DNA of 36,129 bases from positions 1 to 36,129 of the forward strand of contig JAEDOB010000001.1 of the NCBI GenBank assembly GCA_016302225.1, in the 5' to 3' direction. The stretch's first letter is position 1; the number at the start of each line of letters is the position of its first letter. The position numbers were made by a program, and so were the translations under genes. Below the pieces are notes generated by a model that was not told the DNA's origin, did no database searches, and was given only the letters and a program-made list of their open reading frames with translations. Origin of the DNA: Oscillospiraceae bacterium (GTDB lineage: Bacteria; Bacillota; Clostridia; Oscillospirales; Ruminococcaceae). Shown one piece after another: positions 16,005 to 24,089 of the stretch.

Positions 16005-16728
16005 GCTTTTCCAAAAGTTCAGCGGTATGACTGTTATTGGAACAGTCGCTGCAGGCGTACAGTTTTTGCGTGATATTATAATTGCAGCAGGGGATAGACC
16101 TCAGCGGTGGCTGTTTGCATTTGAACAGCTTTTCCGATACACAGAGGATTTTCGGTATCTGCCGCAGTTTGGAGAAAGCACAGGGTTTTATCCGCCCCAT
16201 ACACTTATTGATCTGTCACGGTTCAAGGGTTTCAATAAATCATGTTTCAAATGCTATCTGCAAGGCACCGATTTCAATGGCAAGGATATACAGCGGGACA
16301 GGAATTTCAACAATGAAAATGTTTCTGTTATCAGATACCGCCAAACTAATGCAAAGGTGTGCTCACATTACTATAAATGTCCGCATTTTAAAAGAGCACT
16401 TGAATTGTCTGATATGTCGCAGTTTTCCGAAACCGAAAAGAAGCTACTGGAGTTTTATCTGAATGCTCGCTGGGAAATAGTTGTGACGCTTGACATTCTT
16501 ATCAATTTGATTGAAATGTCAATGGAAATAGATGTTGACCATCTTTATACTAAATTCATTTTTGAGATAGTGGAAATAGCCGAAATTGTCGGAGTTGACA
16601 AGCTGAAAATGCTTCAATATGAAACTCAGTATCTCAAAGGCGAATATAACGAAGACGTTTACGGCAGACCTATAAACTGCCGAGATGTATTATTTACAAA
16701 GAAAGGAATGAATTTGATTGAATATTGA
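15994..16728 (+). CDS. Unrecognised protein with paired cysteines
   Basis: I do not recognise this 244-residue protein. It has no signal peptide and no clear membrane helix. An aromatic-rich first third (FEQLFRYTEDFRYLPQFG) is followed by Cys84-x2-Cys87 and Cys123-x5-Cys129, spaced like a small metal site. A largely helical, acidic C-terminal half follows. The start ATG lies inside the ligA 3' end (11-base overlap) and the stop lies inside gatC (11-base overlap), so it is translated within this operon and is not a chance frame. Codon use is somewhat more A+T-rich than ligA. The context hints at nucleic-acid or translation work, but that is inference only. Confidence 0.75.
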   Translation: MDSELFQKFSGMTVIGTVAAGVQFLRDIIIAAGDRPQRWLFAFEQLFRYTEDFRYLPQFGESTGFYPPHTLIDLSRFKGFNKSCFKCYLQGTDFNGKDIQRDRNFNNENVSVIRYRQTNAKVCSHYYKCPHFKRALELSDMSQFSETEKKLLEFYLNARWEIVVTLDILINLIEMSMEIDVDHLYTKFIFEIVEIAEIVGVDKLKMLQYETQYLKGEYNEDVYGRPINCRDVLFTKKGMNLIEY

Positions 16729-16987
16729 TATAAAGCATATTGCAAAGCTTTCACGTCTGAGAATTGAGGACGACAAGATCGAGAAGTTTGAAAAGGATAT
16801 GCAGTCCATCGTAAATATGGTTGAGCAGCTGCCCGATATTGACGACACACTTACTCTCGATGTAAACAACGCAATGAAGCTCAGAGAGGACGTTGAAGTT
16901 ACCGACAAATACACAAGAGAGCAGCTTTTGAAGAATGCGCCTCAGGTGCAGGCAGGCTGTCTTGTTGTTCCCAAAATTGTGGATTAA
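16718..16987 (+). CDS. gatC: Aspartyl/glutamyl-tRNA amidotransferase subunit C
   Basis: The 89-residue GatC has the expected N-terminal IKHIAKLSRLRI and FEKDMQSIVNMVEQL, and the C-terminal REDVE...LLKNAPQVQAGCLVVPKIV. GatC stabilises the GatA-GatB pair. The start is a TTG at 16718: an in-frame stop lies immediately upstream (16715-16717) and no ATG or GTG is available before the conserved residues. AAAGGA sits about 10 bases upstream. The gene overlaps the unrecognised upstream gene by 11 bases. Confidence 0.94.
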   Translation: MNIDIKHIAKLSRLRIEDDKIEKFEKDMQSIVNMVEQLPDIDDTLTLDVNNAMKLREDVEVTDKYTREQLLKNAPQVQAGCLVVPKIVD

Positions 16988-17002
16988 GGAGTGAATAATT
17001 TG
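16986..17002 (+). promoter_or_regulatory. Ribosome site fixing a TTG start for gatA
   Basis: AAGGAG (16986-16991) abuts and overlaps a GTG at 16991, which would leave no spacing. It is eight bases from the in-frame TTG at 17000. The TTG start also puts the GatA catalytic residues at the standard numbers (79, 154, 178). Confidence 0.8.
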
Positions 17003-18463
17003 GAACTTTACGAAAAATCAGCGTTTGAACTGTCCGAGATGCTCAAGGCAAAGGAGTGCAGTGCTGCTGAAATTACCGAATCCGTTTTCGGACGTATCGG
17101 CAAAACGGAAGCTTCCGTTGAAGCGTATGTGACCGTTTGCGAGGAGTCTGCCCGTGAACAGGCTAAAAAGGTCGATGAAATGATAGCCGAGGGAAAACAG
17201 CTTCACCCTCTGGCAGGTATTCCCATCGGAATTAAGGACAATATTTCCACAAAGGGAATACTTACGACCTGCTCATCAAAGATGCTTTATAACTATGTTC
17301 CGCCCTTCAATGCGACTGTTATTAACAAGGTAAATGACGCTGAAATGGTGATTACGGGTAAGCTTAATATGGACGAATTTGCTATGGGTTCTTCAACGGA
17401 AACGTCCTATTTTAAGAAAACCAAGAATCCCCACGACTTAACAAGAATTCCCGGAGGTTCTTCGGGCGGCTCGGCTGCTGCCGTTGCTTCAGGAGAGGCT
17501 ATTGTGGCTCTCGGTTCGGACACGGGCGGCTCTATCCGTCAGCCTTCCGCTTACTGCGGAGTTGTAGGTTTAAAGCCTACTTACGGCAGCGTTTCTCGTT
17601 ACGGACTTGTTGCGTTCGCTTCATCTCTTGACCAGATAGGTCCCATCGGACGCACTGTAAAGGACGTTGCAATGGTACAGTCGCTTATCTGCGGTCACGA
17701 CAAGATGGACGCTACATCTAAAGATATTGCACACCCCGATTATGCGGCAAATCTCAAAAATGACGTTAAGGGACTGAAAATCGGTATTCCCGATGAATAT
17801 TTCGGCGAAGGTATTGACGCAGAGGTCAAGGACGCTGTTATGGAGGCTGTTAAGCTTCTTGAAAAGAACGGCGCAGAGGTCAAGAAAATTTCTCTGCCCA
17901 GCACAGCTTATGCGCTTAACTCTTACTATATCCTTTCTTCCGCAGAAGCTTCGTCAAACCTTGCAAGATTTGACGGTGTAAGATACGGCTATCGAACAGA
18001 AAACTATGACAGCCTTATTGATATGTACGAAAAGACCAGAAGCGAAGGCTTCGGCGACGAGGTCAAGCGGAGAATTATGCTCGGTACATTCGTGCTCAGC
18101 AGCGGCTTCTACGATGCTTATTATAAGAAGGCAAAGCTTATGCAGAAGAAGATCTCTGCCGAGTTCTCCGAAGCGTTTGCCGATGTTGACGTTATTGCAA
18201 CGCCTACCGTTCCTTCCGGCGCATTCAAGATAGGCGAGAATATGGGTGATCCTCTGAAAATGTACGCTACCGACATCTGCACGGTTACCATAAATATTGC
18301 AGGTCTGCCCGCAATCAGCGTTCCCTGCGGAAAGACTGCAAACGGTATGCCTATCGGTATGCAGCTTATCGGCGGACATTTCAGAGAGCAGACCTTGCTT
18401 GATGCCGCAAACGCTTACGAAAGCCTTGTAGGCGGTTTCGGAAATATCCCGAAAATTGTCTGA
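17000..18463 (+). CDS. gatA: Aspartyl/glutamyl-tRNA amidotransferase subunit A
   Basis: GatA is the amidase subunit that releases ammonia from glutamine for GatB. The amidase-signature Ser-cisSer-Lys triad is complete: Lys79 (GIKDNIS), Ser154 (GGSSGGSAAAV) and Ser178 (GSDTGGSIRQPS). These numbers assume the TTG start at 17000 and agree with those I recall for the Staphylococcus aureus enzyme. The product is 487 residues, normal for the family. It lies 12 bases after gatC and 16 bases before gatB, so all three subunits should be made together. Confidence 0.97.
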   Translation: MELYEKSAFELSEMLKAKECSAAEITESVFGRIGKTEASVEAYVTVCEESAREQAKKVDEMIAEGKQLHPLAGIPIGIKDNISTKGILTTCSSKMLYNYVPPFNATVINKVNDAEMVITGKLNMDEFAMGSSTETSYFKKTKNPHDLTRIPGGSSGGSAAAVASGEAIVALGSDTGGSIRQPSAYCGVVGLKPTYGSVSRYGLVAFASSLDQIGPIGRTVKDVAMVQSLICGHDKMDATSKDIAHPDYAANLKNDVKGLKIGIPDEYFGEGIDAEVKDAVMEAVKLLEKNGAEVKKISLPSTAYALNSYYILSSAEASSNLARFDGVRYGYRTENYDSLIDMYEKTRSEGFGDEVKRRIMLGTFVLSSGFYDAYYKKAKLMQKKISAEFSEAFADVDVIATPTVPSGAFKIGENMGDPLKMYATDICTVTINIAGLPAISVPCGKTANGMPIGMQLIGGHFREQTLLDAANAYESLVGGFGNIPKIV

Positions 18464-18479
18464 AAGGAGCTGAAATATA

Positions 18480-19916
18480 ATGGATTATGAGATAGTAGTC
18501 GGACTTGAAGTCCATGCAGAGCTTAATACCCGCTCAAAGATATACTGCGACTGCAAAAACGCATTCGGTCTTGAGGTAAATACTCAGGTTTGCCCAATTT
18601 GCATGGGTATGCCCGGAACTCTGCCCACACTTAATGAAAAGGTCGTTGAGTATGCCATAAAGATGGGACACGCTCTCGGCTGTACAATAAACAACGTCTG
18701 CAAGCAGGACAGAAAGAATTATTTCTATCCCGACCTGCCGAAGGCTTATCAGATCTCTCAGGCGGAGGTTCCTCTTTGTCAGAACGGCAAGCTGGAGGTC
18801 ATGCTTGATGACGGTACTACTAAAACTATTGGCGTAACAAGAATTCATATTGAGGAGGACGCAGGAAAGCTTCTGCACGATGATTCCTTCTCAGGCTCTC
18901 TGGTAGACCTGAACCGCTGCGGCGTTCCTCTTATCGAGATAGTTTCCGAGCCCGATATGAGAAGCTCTGCCGAAGCAAAGGCTTACCTTGAAACCATCAA
19001 GTCTATTCTCCAGTATATCAACATCTCCGATTGTAAGATGCAGGAGGGTTCTATCCGCTGCGACGTAAACGTTTCTGTTCGTCCCAAGGGTTCGGACAAG
19101 TTCGGTACACGATGCGAAATGAAGAATGTAAACAGCTTCTCCGCTGCTGTAAGGGGTATTGAGTACGAAGCCAAGCGTCAGATAGAAATTCTCGAAAACG
19201 GCGGCACGGTTACTCAGGAAACACGCCGCTGGGACGATGTAAAGGGAATGAGCATTTCAATGCGTTCCAAGGAGGACGCACAGGATTACCGTTATTTCCC
19301 CGAGCCCGACCTGCTGACTATTGTTGTTGATGAAAAGAAGGTCGCTGAACTGAAGGATTCTCTGCCCGAGCTGCCTAATGCAAAGCTCAAGAGATATGTT
19401 CAGACAATGGGGCTTAGCCGTGTAGATGCTGCGCTTATCGTTGAAAACCTTGACCGTGCAGCTCTTATGGACGCTTGTGTTGCAATAGGAAAGGGCAGTC
19501 CCAAGAGCATTGCAAAGTGGATACTTGCGGACATTTCCAAGTATATGAACGATACGGGAAAGAGCATTCTCGACACTCCTCTTACCGCTGCAAGACTTTG
19601 TGACCTGGTTGCCGAAATAGAAAAGGGAACCATCTCCAATTCGGCAGGCAAGACCGTATTTGAAGCAATTATTGCAGAGGACAAGGAGGTTGCCGATATA
19701 ATCGCAGAAAAGGGACTTTCGCAGAATTCCGACACCTCCGCTCTGGAGGCTATTGCAAAGGAAGTTCTGGCTGCAAACGAGAAGTCTATCAACGACTATA
19801 AGAACGGCAAGACAAACGCTCTCGGCTATCTTGTAGGACAGTGCATGAAGGCTTCAAAGGGCAAGGCAAATCCCGGACTTATGAAGGAAATCGTTACTCG
19901 TCTTGTAAACGAATAA
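18480..19916 (+). CDS. gatB: Aspartyl/glutamyl-tRNA amidotransferase subunit B
   Basis: GatB phosphorylates and amidates misacylated Glu-tRNA(Gln) or Asp-tRNA(Asn). The 478-residue protein begins YEIVVGLEVHAELNT and has CPICMGMPGTLP, KNYFYPDLPKAYQISQ, HIEEDAGKL, VDLNRCGVPLIEIVSEPD, RCDVNVSVRP and EMKNVNSF. The C-terminal YqeY-like tRNA-binding tail includes NALGYLVGQCMKASKGKANP. AAGGAG precedes the ATG. A strong terminator follows at once, ending the ligA-gatCAB transcription unit. Confidence 0.98.
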   Translation: MDYEIVVGLEVHAELNTRSKIYCDCKNAFGLEVNTQVCPICMGMPGTLPTLNEKVVEYAIKMGHALGCTINNVCKQDRKNYFYPDLPKAYQISQAEVPLCQNGKLEVMLDDGTTKTIGVTRIHIEEDAGKLLHDDSFSGSLVDLNRCGVPLIEIVSEPDMRSSAEAKAYLETIKSILQYINISDCKMQEGSIRCDVNVSVRPKGSDKFGTRCEMKNVNSFSAAVRGIEYEAKRQIEILENGGTVTQETRRWDDVKGMSISMRSKEDAQDYRYFPEPDLLTIVVDEKKVAELKDSLPELPNAKLKRYVQTMGLSRVDAALIVENLDRAALMDACVAIGKGSPKSIAKWILADISKYMNDTGKSILDTPLTAARLCDLVAEIEKGTISNSAGKTVFEAIIAEDKEVADIIAEKGLSQNSDTSALEAIAKEVLAANEKSINDYKNGKTNALGYLVGQCMKASKGKANPGLMKEIVTRLVNE

Positions 19917-19922
19917 AAAATG

Positions 19923-19960
19923 CCGTCACAGCTTTGAAATTGAAGCTGTGACGGTTTTTT
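19923..19960. terminator. Strong bidirectional terminator between gatB and the DnaC-like gene
   Basis: CCGTCACAGCTT (19923-19934) pairs perfectly over 12 bases with AAGCTGTGACGG (19943-19954) around an eight-base loop. TTTTTT follows on the plus strand, and AAAAAA precedes it, giving a U-tract for the minus strand. It separates two convergent transcripts. Confidence 0.93.
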
Positions 19961-20957
19961 ACTTGTTGACGCTTTCAAGGCGTTTTATCTGGCGAATGTC
20001 CTCGCCAACAAATCTGAGAAGGTCGTATGTACCGAGTATTCTTGAAATAATTCGGTCGTTGTATTTTTTTTGCAGCTCCGCCGAGGAAAGATTGGAGCTG
20101 ATGACAGTCGGAGAACCCTGATTAATCCTTGTATTGATGATATTGTAAATGGTCGCAGCATAAAATGATGAATCATACTCCGAACCTAAGTCATCAAGGA
20201 TAAGCAGGTCTGCATTAAGAAGCACCGTCAGTGTGTCCGCACGAGGGTCTTCGGCACGTCCGAAATGCTCCGCTTCAATTGCACGAAGGTAGTTGAGGAC
20301 TGAACCATATGCTGTGATAAATCCTCTTTCGCTTACGGTTTTCGCAATTGAAAGGGAAAGATGAGTTTTACCCAGCCCCGTTTTGCCAATCATAAAAATG
20401 TTCGGAGAATTTTGGGAAAATGTCTGGGCATAACGCTTGCAGTAGCTGAAAATATCGCTCATTTTGCTGTAACAGTCAATTCCCGAGCTGTCGGTTTTAC
20501 CACGATAATATTCCAGAGAAAAGCTGTCAAAGCTGCAAAGCTTCATAGCCGAATTGATATTCAGCTCCTCAACGGCAAACTTGTTCAGCAGTTCACTGAA
20601 ACAAACGCAGCGTGAACCGCCCGTTACACCTCTGTCACAGCAGATGGGGCAGACATATTTAACGTCAAGATAATCCTTTGGGTAGCCATGCTCCGACAGC
20701 AGTTCGCCAATGCTTTTCTGACAGTACAGGTTATTTTCACGAAGGCGTTCGAGATTTTTCTGCATATCGCCGTCATGCTTTAGTATAAGCTTTGCAAGGT
20801 CAACGCTTGTTTCGGAAAGCTGACGGTTAAGCTCTTTTATTTCGGGAATTTCCGCTTCGATTTTTTCTATTCTCATTCGATTTTCGGTTTCTGATCGGAC
20901 TCTGCGGGAATTTACTTCTGCTTCGGCACGTTCATAGGCTGTGCTGCTGTAACCCAT
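19959..20957 (-). CDS. DnaC/DnaI-like helicase-loader ATPase
   Basis: The 332-residue protein has an N-terminal charged helical region. A small Cys cluster follows (Cys103, Cys106, Cys117, Cys119; CPIC...CVC), as in the zinc-binding N-domain of DnaI-type loaders. An AAA+ domain then carries Walker A GKTGLGKT (191-198), Walker B LLILDDLG (251-258) and a sensor-type ISSNL. Such proteins load the replicative helicase, working with DnaD in Firmicutes. It starts one base inside the dnaD stop codon (TAATG), so translation is coupled. Phage DnaC-like proteins are an alternative family label, but the chromosomal housekeeping context favours the primosomal loader. Confidence 0.9.
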   Translation of the reverse strand: MGYSSTAYERAEAEVNSRRVRSETENRMRIEKIEAEIPEIKELNRQLSETSVDLAKLILKHDGDMQKNLERLRENNLYCQKSIGELLSEHGYPKDYLDVKYVCPICCDRGVTGGSRCVCFSELLNKFAVEELNINSAMKLCSFDSFSLEYYRGKTDSSGIDCYSKMSDIFSYCKRYAQTFSQNSPNIFMIGKTGLGKTHLSLSIAKTVSERGFITAYGSVLNYLRAIEAEHFGRAEDPRADTLTVLLNADLLILDDLGSEYDSSFYAATIYNIINTRINQGSPTVISSNLSSAELQKKYNDRIISRILGTYDLLRFVGEDIRQIKRLESVNK

Positions 20958-21976
20958 TATTCTTCATCTCCTTTAAGCTTTGGAGTGTGTTCAAGAGCAA
21001 ACGCATCAAACATATCCAGGTCGTAAGAATGGCTTTCCTTCTCTTTTTGCGCCTGCTGTGACGATAGCTCCTTTTTCTTCCCCGCATCGAATTCGTCAAT
21101 CTCTTCAATAGTTTTCAGACCGTTTTCCAGCCATGTGAGAATGATCTTATTCATATATGCAAAGGACAGCTTGCCGATAGCTTCGACAGTTTTTTCGTAG
21201 GCATAGGTGATAAGCTCAATGGTAATGCCCCTTGCGGACCATTCGTTGACAAAATTCTGCTCCTTGGAGATAAGGCTTCGGTTAAGCCCCAGTTTTGAAG
21301 CGACCTGACAGGAAAGGGTGTGGCTTTTTGCCATATTTTCGATTTCTGCTGCGGCAGCTTCGTGGGTGTAAATGCTTTTCTCCTGCCAGGAAACAGCAAT
21401 TGTTTCGATGTAACGCATACTTGTTTTATTGATGCTCTTGCAATATTCGATAAGCATAAGCACAACATCGGGCGGCAGTCCCAGAAAATCCACTATCCAT
21501 ATAAGGGAGCGATGCTCTGTATGGTTCAGCATTCTGCCCAGACAAGCCTCAGCCGAGGAAAAAAGGAACGAGATCTCCTGTGAGGATTCGATCCTTTCTG
21601 CGATCTCCTTTGGCGTCAGTGTGCGGGTAGGCGAAAGCTTGGGCTGTTCGGGAAGCTCCTTCGGCTTTTCTTCCTGCTTGGGCTGTTCACGGACCTTTTC
21701 GGGCTGAGGTGCAGGCGTCGGCTTGGGCTTTTCCGTGCTGACTATCATTCCCAGCTGTTCCCAATAGGAAAGTGCGTCCTCTATGGTTTCCTCGCTGTAT
21801 CCCAGAAGATTTTTTATTCTTGCGGCGGTGCAGTCCTTGCCGTATCTCAGAAGGAGAAGAAGCACCTTGACTGCCGCTTCGTTTGCAAGCTTTATGTAAT
21901 CGACAGCTTCATTCGGAACGGCAAATACGCCGCTGACACTGTCCCAATTTACCTTAAATTTAATTTCGCTGTTCAT
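20957..21976 (-). CDS. DnaD-domain replication initiation/restart protein
   Basis: The 339-residue product has an N-terminal winged-helix-like region (VFAVPNEAVDYIKLANEAAVKVLLLLLRYG) and a Pro/Glu/Lys-rich linker at about 100-150. DnaD-type C-terminal domains follow (ERIESSQEISFLFSSAEACLG through the helical region to about residue 300). DnaD remodels DNA and recruits the DnaB-DnaI loading system. The open frame extends to 22054 on the minus strand, but the ATG ending at 21976 follows GGAGG with four-base spacing and starts the conserved part. Upstream lies a structured leader. Confidence 0.88.
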   Translation of the reverse strand: MNSEIKFKVNWDSVSGVFAVPNEAVDYIKLANEAAVKVLLLLLRYGKDCTAARIKNLLGYSEETIEDALSYWEQLGMIVSTEKPKPTPAPQPEKVREQPKQEEKPKELPEQPKLSPTRTLTPKEIAERIESSQEISFLFSSAEACLGRMLNHTEHRSLIWIVDFLGLPPDVVLMLIEYCKSINKTSMRYIETIAVSWQEKSIYTHEAAAAEIENMAKSHTLSCQVASKLGLNRSLISKEQNFVNEWSARGITIELITYAYEKTVEAIGKLSFAYMNKIILTWLENGLKTIEEIDEFDAGKKKELSSQQAQKEKESHSYDLDMFDAFALEHTPKLKGDEE

Positions 21977-22003
21977 TTTTCCTCCGATAAATTTTTGATG
22001 TAA

Positions 22004-22110
22004 GGAAATACTGATTAATGGGTGTTCTCCCGCCTTCGGCGGGGGAACACCCACCTAGATACAACTCAGGTAACAAGAAAAATGAAATTGTTGATTTAAT
22101 CAGTGGTTCC
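22004..22110 (-). repeat. Structured leader or MITE-like element upstream of dnaD
   Basis: Terminal inverted repeats of 15 bases (22004-22018 and 22096-22110) match at 13 positions. Inside is a 15-bp hairpin (22020-22052) with one G-U pair and a three-base loop. Read on the minus strand, the element runs from about the predicted start of the dnaD transcript almost to its GGAGG site, so it would be the 5' leader RNA. A non-autonomous repeat is equally possible. No flanking target duplication is obvious. Confidence 0.7.
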
Positions 22111-22118
22111 GTAGTTAT

Positions 22119-22147
22119 ATTATAACATAAAATCCTGCAAATTGCAC
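22119..22147 (-). promoter_or_regulatory. Candidate promoter for dnaD and the DnaC-like gene
   Basis: On the minus strand a perfect TATAAT (22119-22124) lies 17 bases from GTGCAA (22142-22147), a poor -35 box with three matches. Transcription would start close to 22110, the edge of the structured element. Confidence 0.4.
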
Positions 22148-22155
22148 TATAAATA

Positions 22156-22184
22156 TTGACTAAATCAAAGGCGTGTGATATAAT
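22156..22184 (+). promoter_or_regulatory. Sigma-A promoter for the membrane protein and propeller genes
   Basis: TTGACT (22156-22161) and TATAAT (22179-22184) are separated by exactly 17 bases. The first gene starts 37 bases after the -10 box. This promoter is divergent from the dnaD promoter. Confidence 0.8.
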
Positions 22185-22220
22185 ATTTTATACAATTATT
22201 TTGATTTTACGGAGATTATA

Positions 22221-22817
22221 ATGGAAAACAACGAAGAGATCATTGAAAATATTGAAGAAGAAGCTATTGCCGAGAGCGAGCCTGACCGTCCCCGTGAAAG
22301 TCCCGCAAAGAAATTTCTTTACACGGTCATTTGCATTCTGATATATGCGGTCGGTTATGTGGGTGTAAAAACCTTTAAATTTTTCTATAACAGCGAATAT
22401 ATGTACATGCTCCATGAGCTTGATGATACGCAGCGGAGTATAGTATCGGAGCTTGCGGAGGTCAGCTTGTCCGAGGAAAATCTTTTCTGCGGCGGTACAA
22501 TGGTTTACACCCGGAGCAGTGGGATAACCAAGCTGGTTTTTGAGATACCGTCATCTGAGGAAGACGAAGCTATGAGGTTGGCAGAAGAAATTCTCAGCTT
22601 TGAATTCGGAGATATTTCCGAGGAAATACGTGTATCAGTCACCGATTTTGACAGCCATCGGGAGAATTATTACTATGCAAATATTTACACGGATATTGAT
22701 AATCCCGACCATTACGCCGCTGTTTACGAAAATGACGGAAAATATAATATCCTGCTTGTTACCAATGAAAATATTTCGGAGTTCAAGGCAATTTTCAAGA
22801 ATGGCGAAAAGATATGA
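22221..22817 (+). CDS. Small single-pass membrane protein of unknown function
   Basis: I do not recognise this 198-residue protein. It has an acidic cytoplasmic N-terminus (about residues 1-30) and one membrane helix at about 32-50 (FLYTVICILIYAVGYVGV). A soluble, probably extracytoplasmic domain follows, with an alternating beta/alpha pattern that ends in NILLVTNENISEFKAIF. It has its own promoter and GGAG ribosome site. The neighbour downstream begins 13 bases after its stop codon and is probably co-transcribed, so the two may act together. Confidence 0.75.
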   Translation: MENNEEIIENIEEEAIAESEPDRPRESPAKKFLYTVICILIYAVGYVGVKTFKFFYNSEYMYMLHELDDTQRSIVSELAEVSLSEENLFCGGTMVYTRSSGITKLVFEIPSSEEDEAMRLAEEILSFEFGDISEEIRVSVTDFDSHRENYYYANIYTDIDNPDHYAAVYENDGKYNILLVTNENISEFKAIFKNGEKI

Positions 22818-22830
22818 CAGGGGTGCTTTT

Positions 22831-23979
22831 ATGAAAATCTACTTTACATCTGAAAATAAAATGTATGTGACCGACACAAGATCCGAGCCAAAAGAATTTG
22901 TAAGCCAAAAGATCGAAACCTATAAGAAAAATATTTCGGAGATAAGACAGAAAAGCGAGTGGAAGCATTCAGGCACAGGTGCAGCATTTACAGGGACACT
23001 TAGAAATCCTTCGGACGATGAAGCTATAAATGCCTATGTCTGTGGACTGGCTGCCGCTCCCGACGGACGGCTTATCTATTCCGTTTTGACGGGTGAAGTC
23101 GGCGGACTTTACTATAAGTCGGAAAACGGCGATGAAAATCATATCACCGCCGCACAGAATTTTCAGCCCTTTGAGATGGACTGCCATGACGGAAAGCTTG
23201 CTATCTCCGTTGAATACGGCGGGGGAACAAGGCATATCTCCGTTTACGATCTTTCGTCGGGAAATATGACCGAACTGACGGACGGTGACACTTTAGAGGA
23301 ATGCCCCTGCTGGTCTGAAACAGGAAAAGAGCTTTATTTCAGCACAGCAGGCATCGGAAGAAACAGAGATGGTATCGCAGCTGCCGTATCTCCCAGAGGT
23401 ATCTCGGTTTACAGCTTTGAAAAGAATGAAATGACCGAGCTTTGTGGTGCGGAGGACCTTGACTATATTTGTCCGAGAATAGGGAAAGACGGCGCAATTT
23501 ATTACATAAAGCGTCCATATAAATCGGGAGATGACGGGAATTTCTGGCTTGATTTTCTGCTGTTTCCCGTAAGGATAATCAAGGCAATAGGCGGTTTTCT
23601 GAATGCGTTTTCCATAATGTTCGGCGGTGAATCCCTCAGTTCAGACGGAAAGAGCTTTCATAATCCACTGAAAGCTAAGCAGAAGGACGACAAGGAGCTG
23701 TTTATTGCGGGAAATATCATTAATGCCGAAAAATCGGAAAAAGAAAACCGCAGACACGGCGACAAAAACCCGGGTATCATTCCTCACAGCTGGCAGCTTG
23801 TCCGCAGAAATCATCTGGGGGAGGAAGAGGTCGTTCGGAAGGGTGTAATGGATTATTCCTTTACGGCGGACGGTTCGCTTATTGTTTCCGACGGAAAGCA
23901 TCTGCTAAAGCTTTCGGAGGGCAAGGAAGAAATATTGTGCAAATGCCGTCTTGCGCAGAATATTGTTGCAATTGAATAA
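22831..23979 (+). CDS. TolB-like beta-propeller protein
   Basis: The 382-residue product shows repeated propeller-blade phrases: LAAAPDGRLIYSVLTGEVGGLYY, ISVYDLSSGNMTELTDGD, CPCWSETGKELYFSTAG, ISVYSFEKNEMTEL, ICPRIGKDGAIYYIKR, and a final DYSFTADGSLIVSDGKHLLKL. These resemble WD40-like/TolB blades. A hydrophobic insertion, FWLDFLLFPVRIIKAIGGFL, lies at about residues 234-253 and may touch the membrane. No signal peptide is seen, so it is probably cytoplasmic or membrane-associated. ATG 22831 follows GGGGTG; ATG 22801 would overlap the upstream gene. The function is unknown. Confidence 0.72.
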   Translation: MKIYFTSENKMYVTDTRSEPKEFVSQKIETYKKNISEIRQKSEWKHSGTGAAFTGTLRNPSDDEAINAYVCGLAAAPDGRLIYSVLTGEVGGLYYKSENGDENHITAAQNFQPFEMDCHDGKLAISVEYGGGTRHISVYDLSSGNMTELTDGDTLEECPCWSETGKELYFSTAGIGRNRDGIAAAVSPRGISVYSFEKNEMTELCGAEDLDYICPRIGKDGAIYYIKRPYKSGDDGNFWLDFLLFPVRIIKAIGGFLNAFSIMFGGESLSSDGKSFHNPLKAKQKDDKELFIAGNIINAEKSEKENRRHGDKNPGIIPHSWQLVRRNHLGEEEVVRKGVMDYSFTADGSLIVSDGKHLLKLSEGKEEILCKCRLAQNIVAIE

Positions 23980-24019
23980 AAACTGATGTAAATTTTTTCG
24001 GTTAAATTTGCTGAAAAGG

Positions 24020-24048
24020 TTGAAATTTTTGTTTTAGTGTAGTATAAT
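24020..24048 (+). promoter_or_regulatory. Sigma-A promoter for glyA
   Basis: TTGAAA (24020-24025) and TATAAT (24043-24048) have a 17-base spacer. The predicted leader is only about 35 bases, too short for a riboswitch. Confidence 0.8.
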
Positions 24049-24089
24049 GTTAATATACTTGTTTATAAAAATGCAAAGGAGCAGTTAAA

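Noticed and set aside
22600..22830. Propeller gene starting at 22600
   Set aside because: That would overlap the membrane-protein gene by over 200 bases; ATG 22831 has a ribosome site and begins right after that gene.
23980..24089. Glycine or other riboswitch before glyA
   Set aside because: The promoter places the transcript start about 35 bases before the gene, leaving no room for an aptamer.
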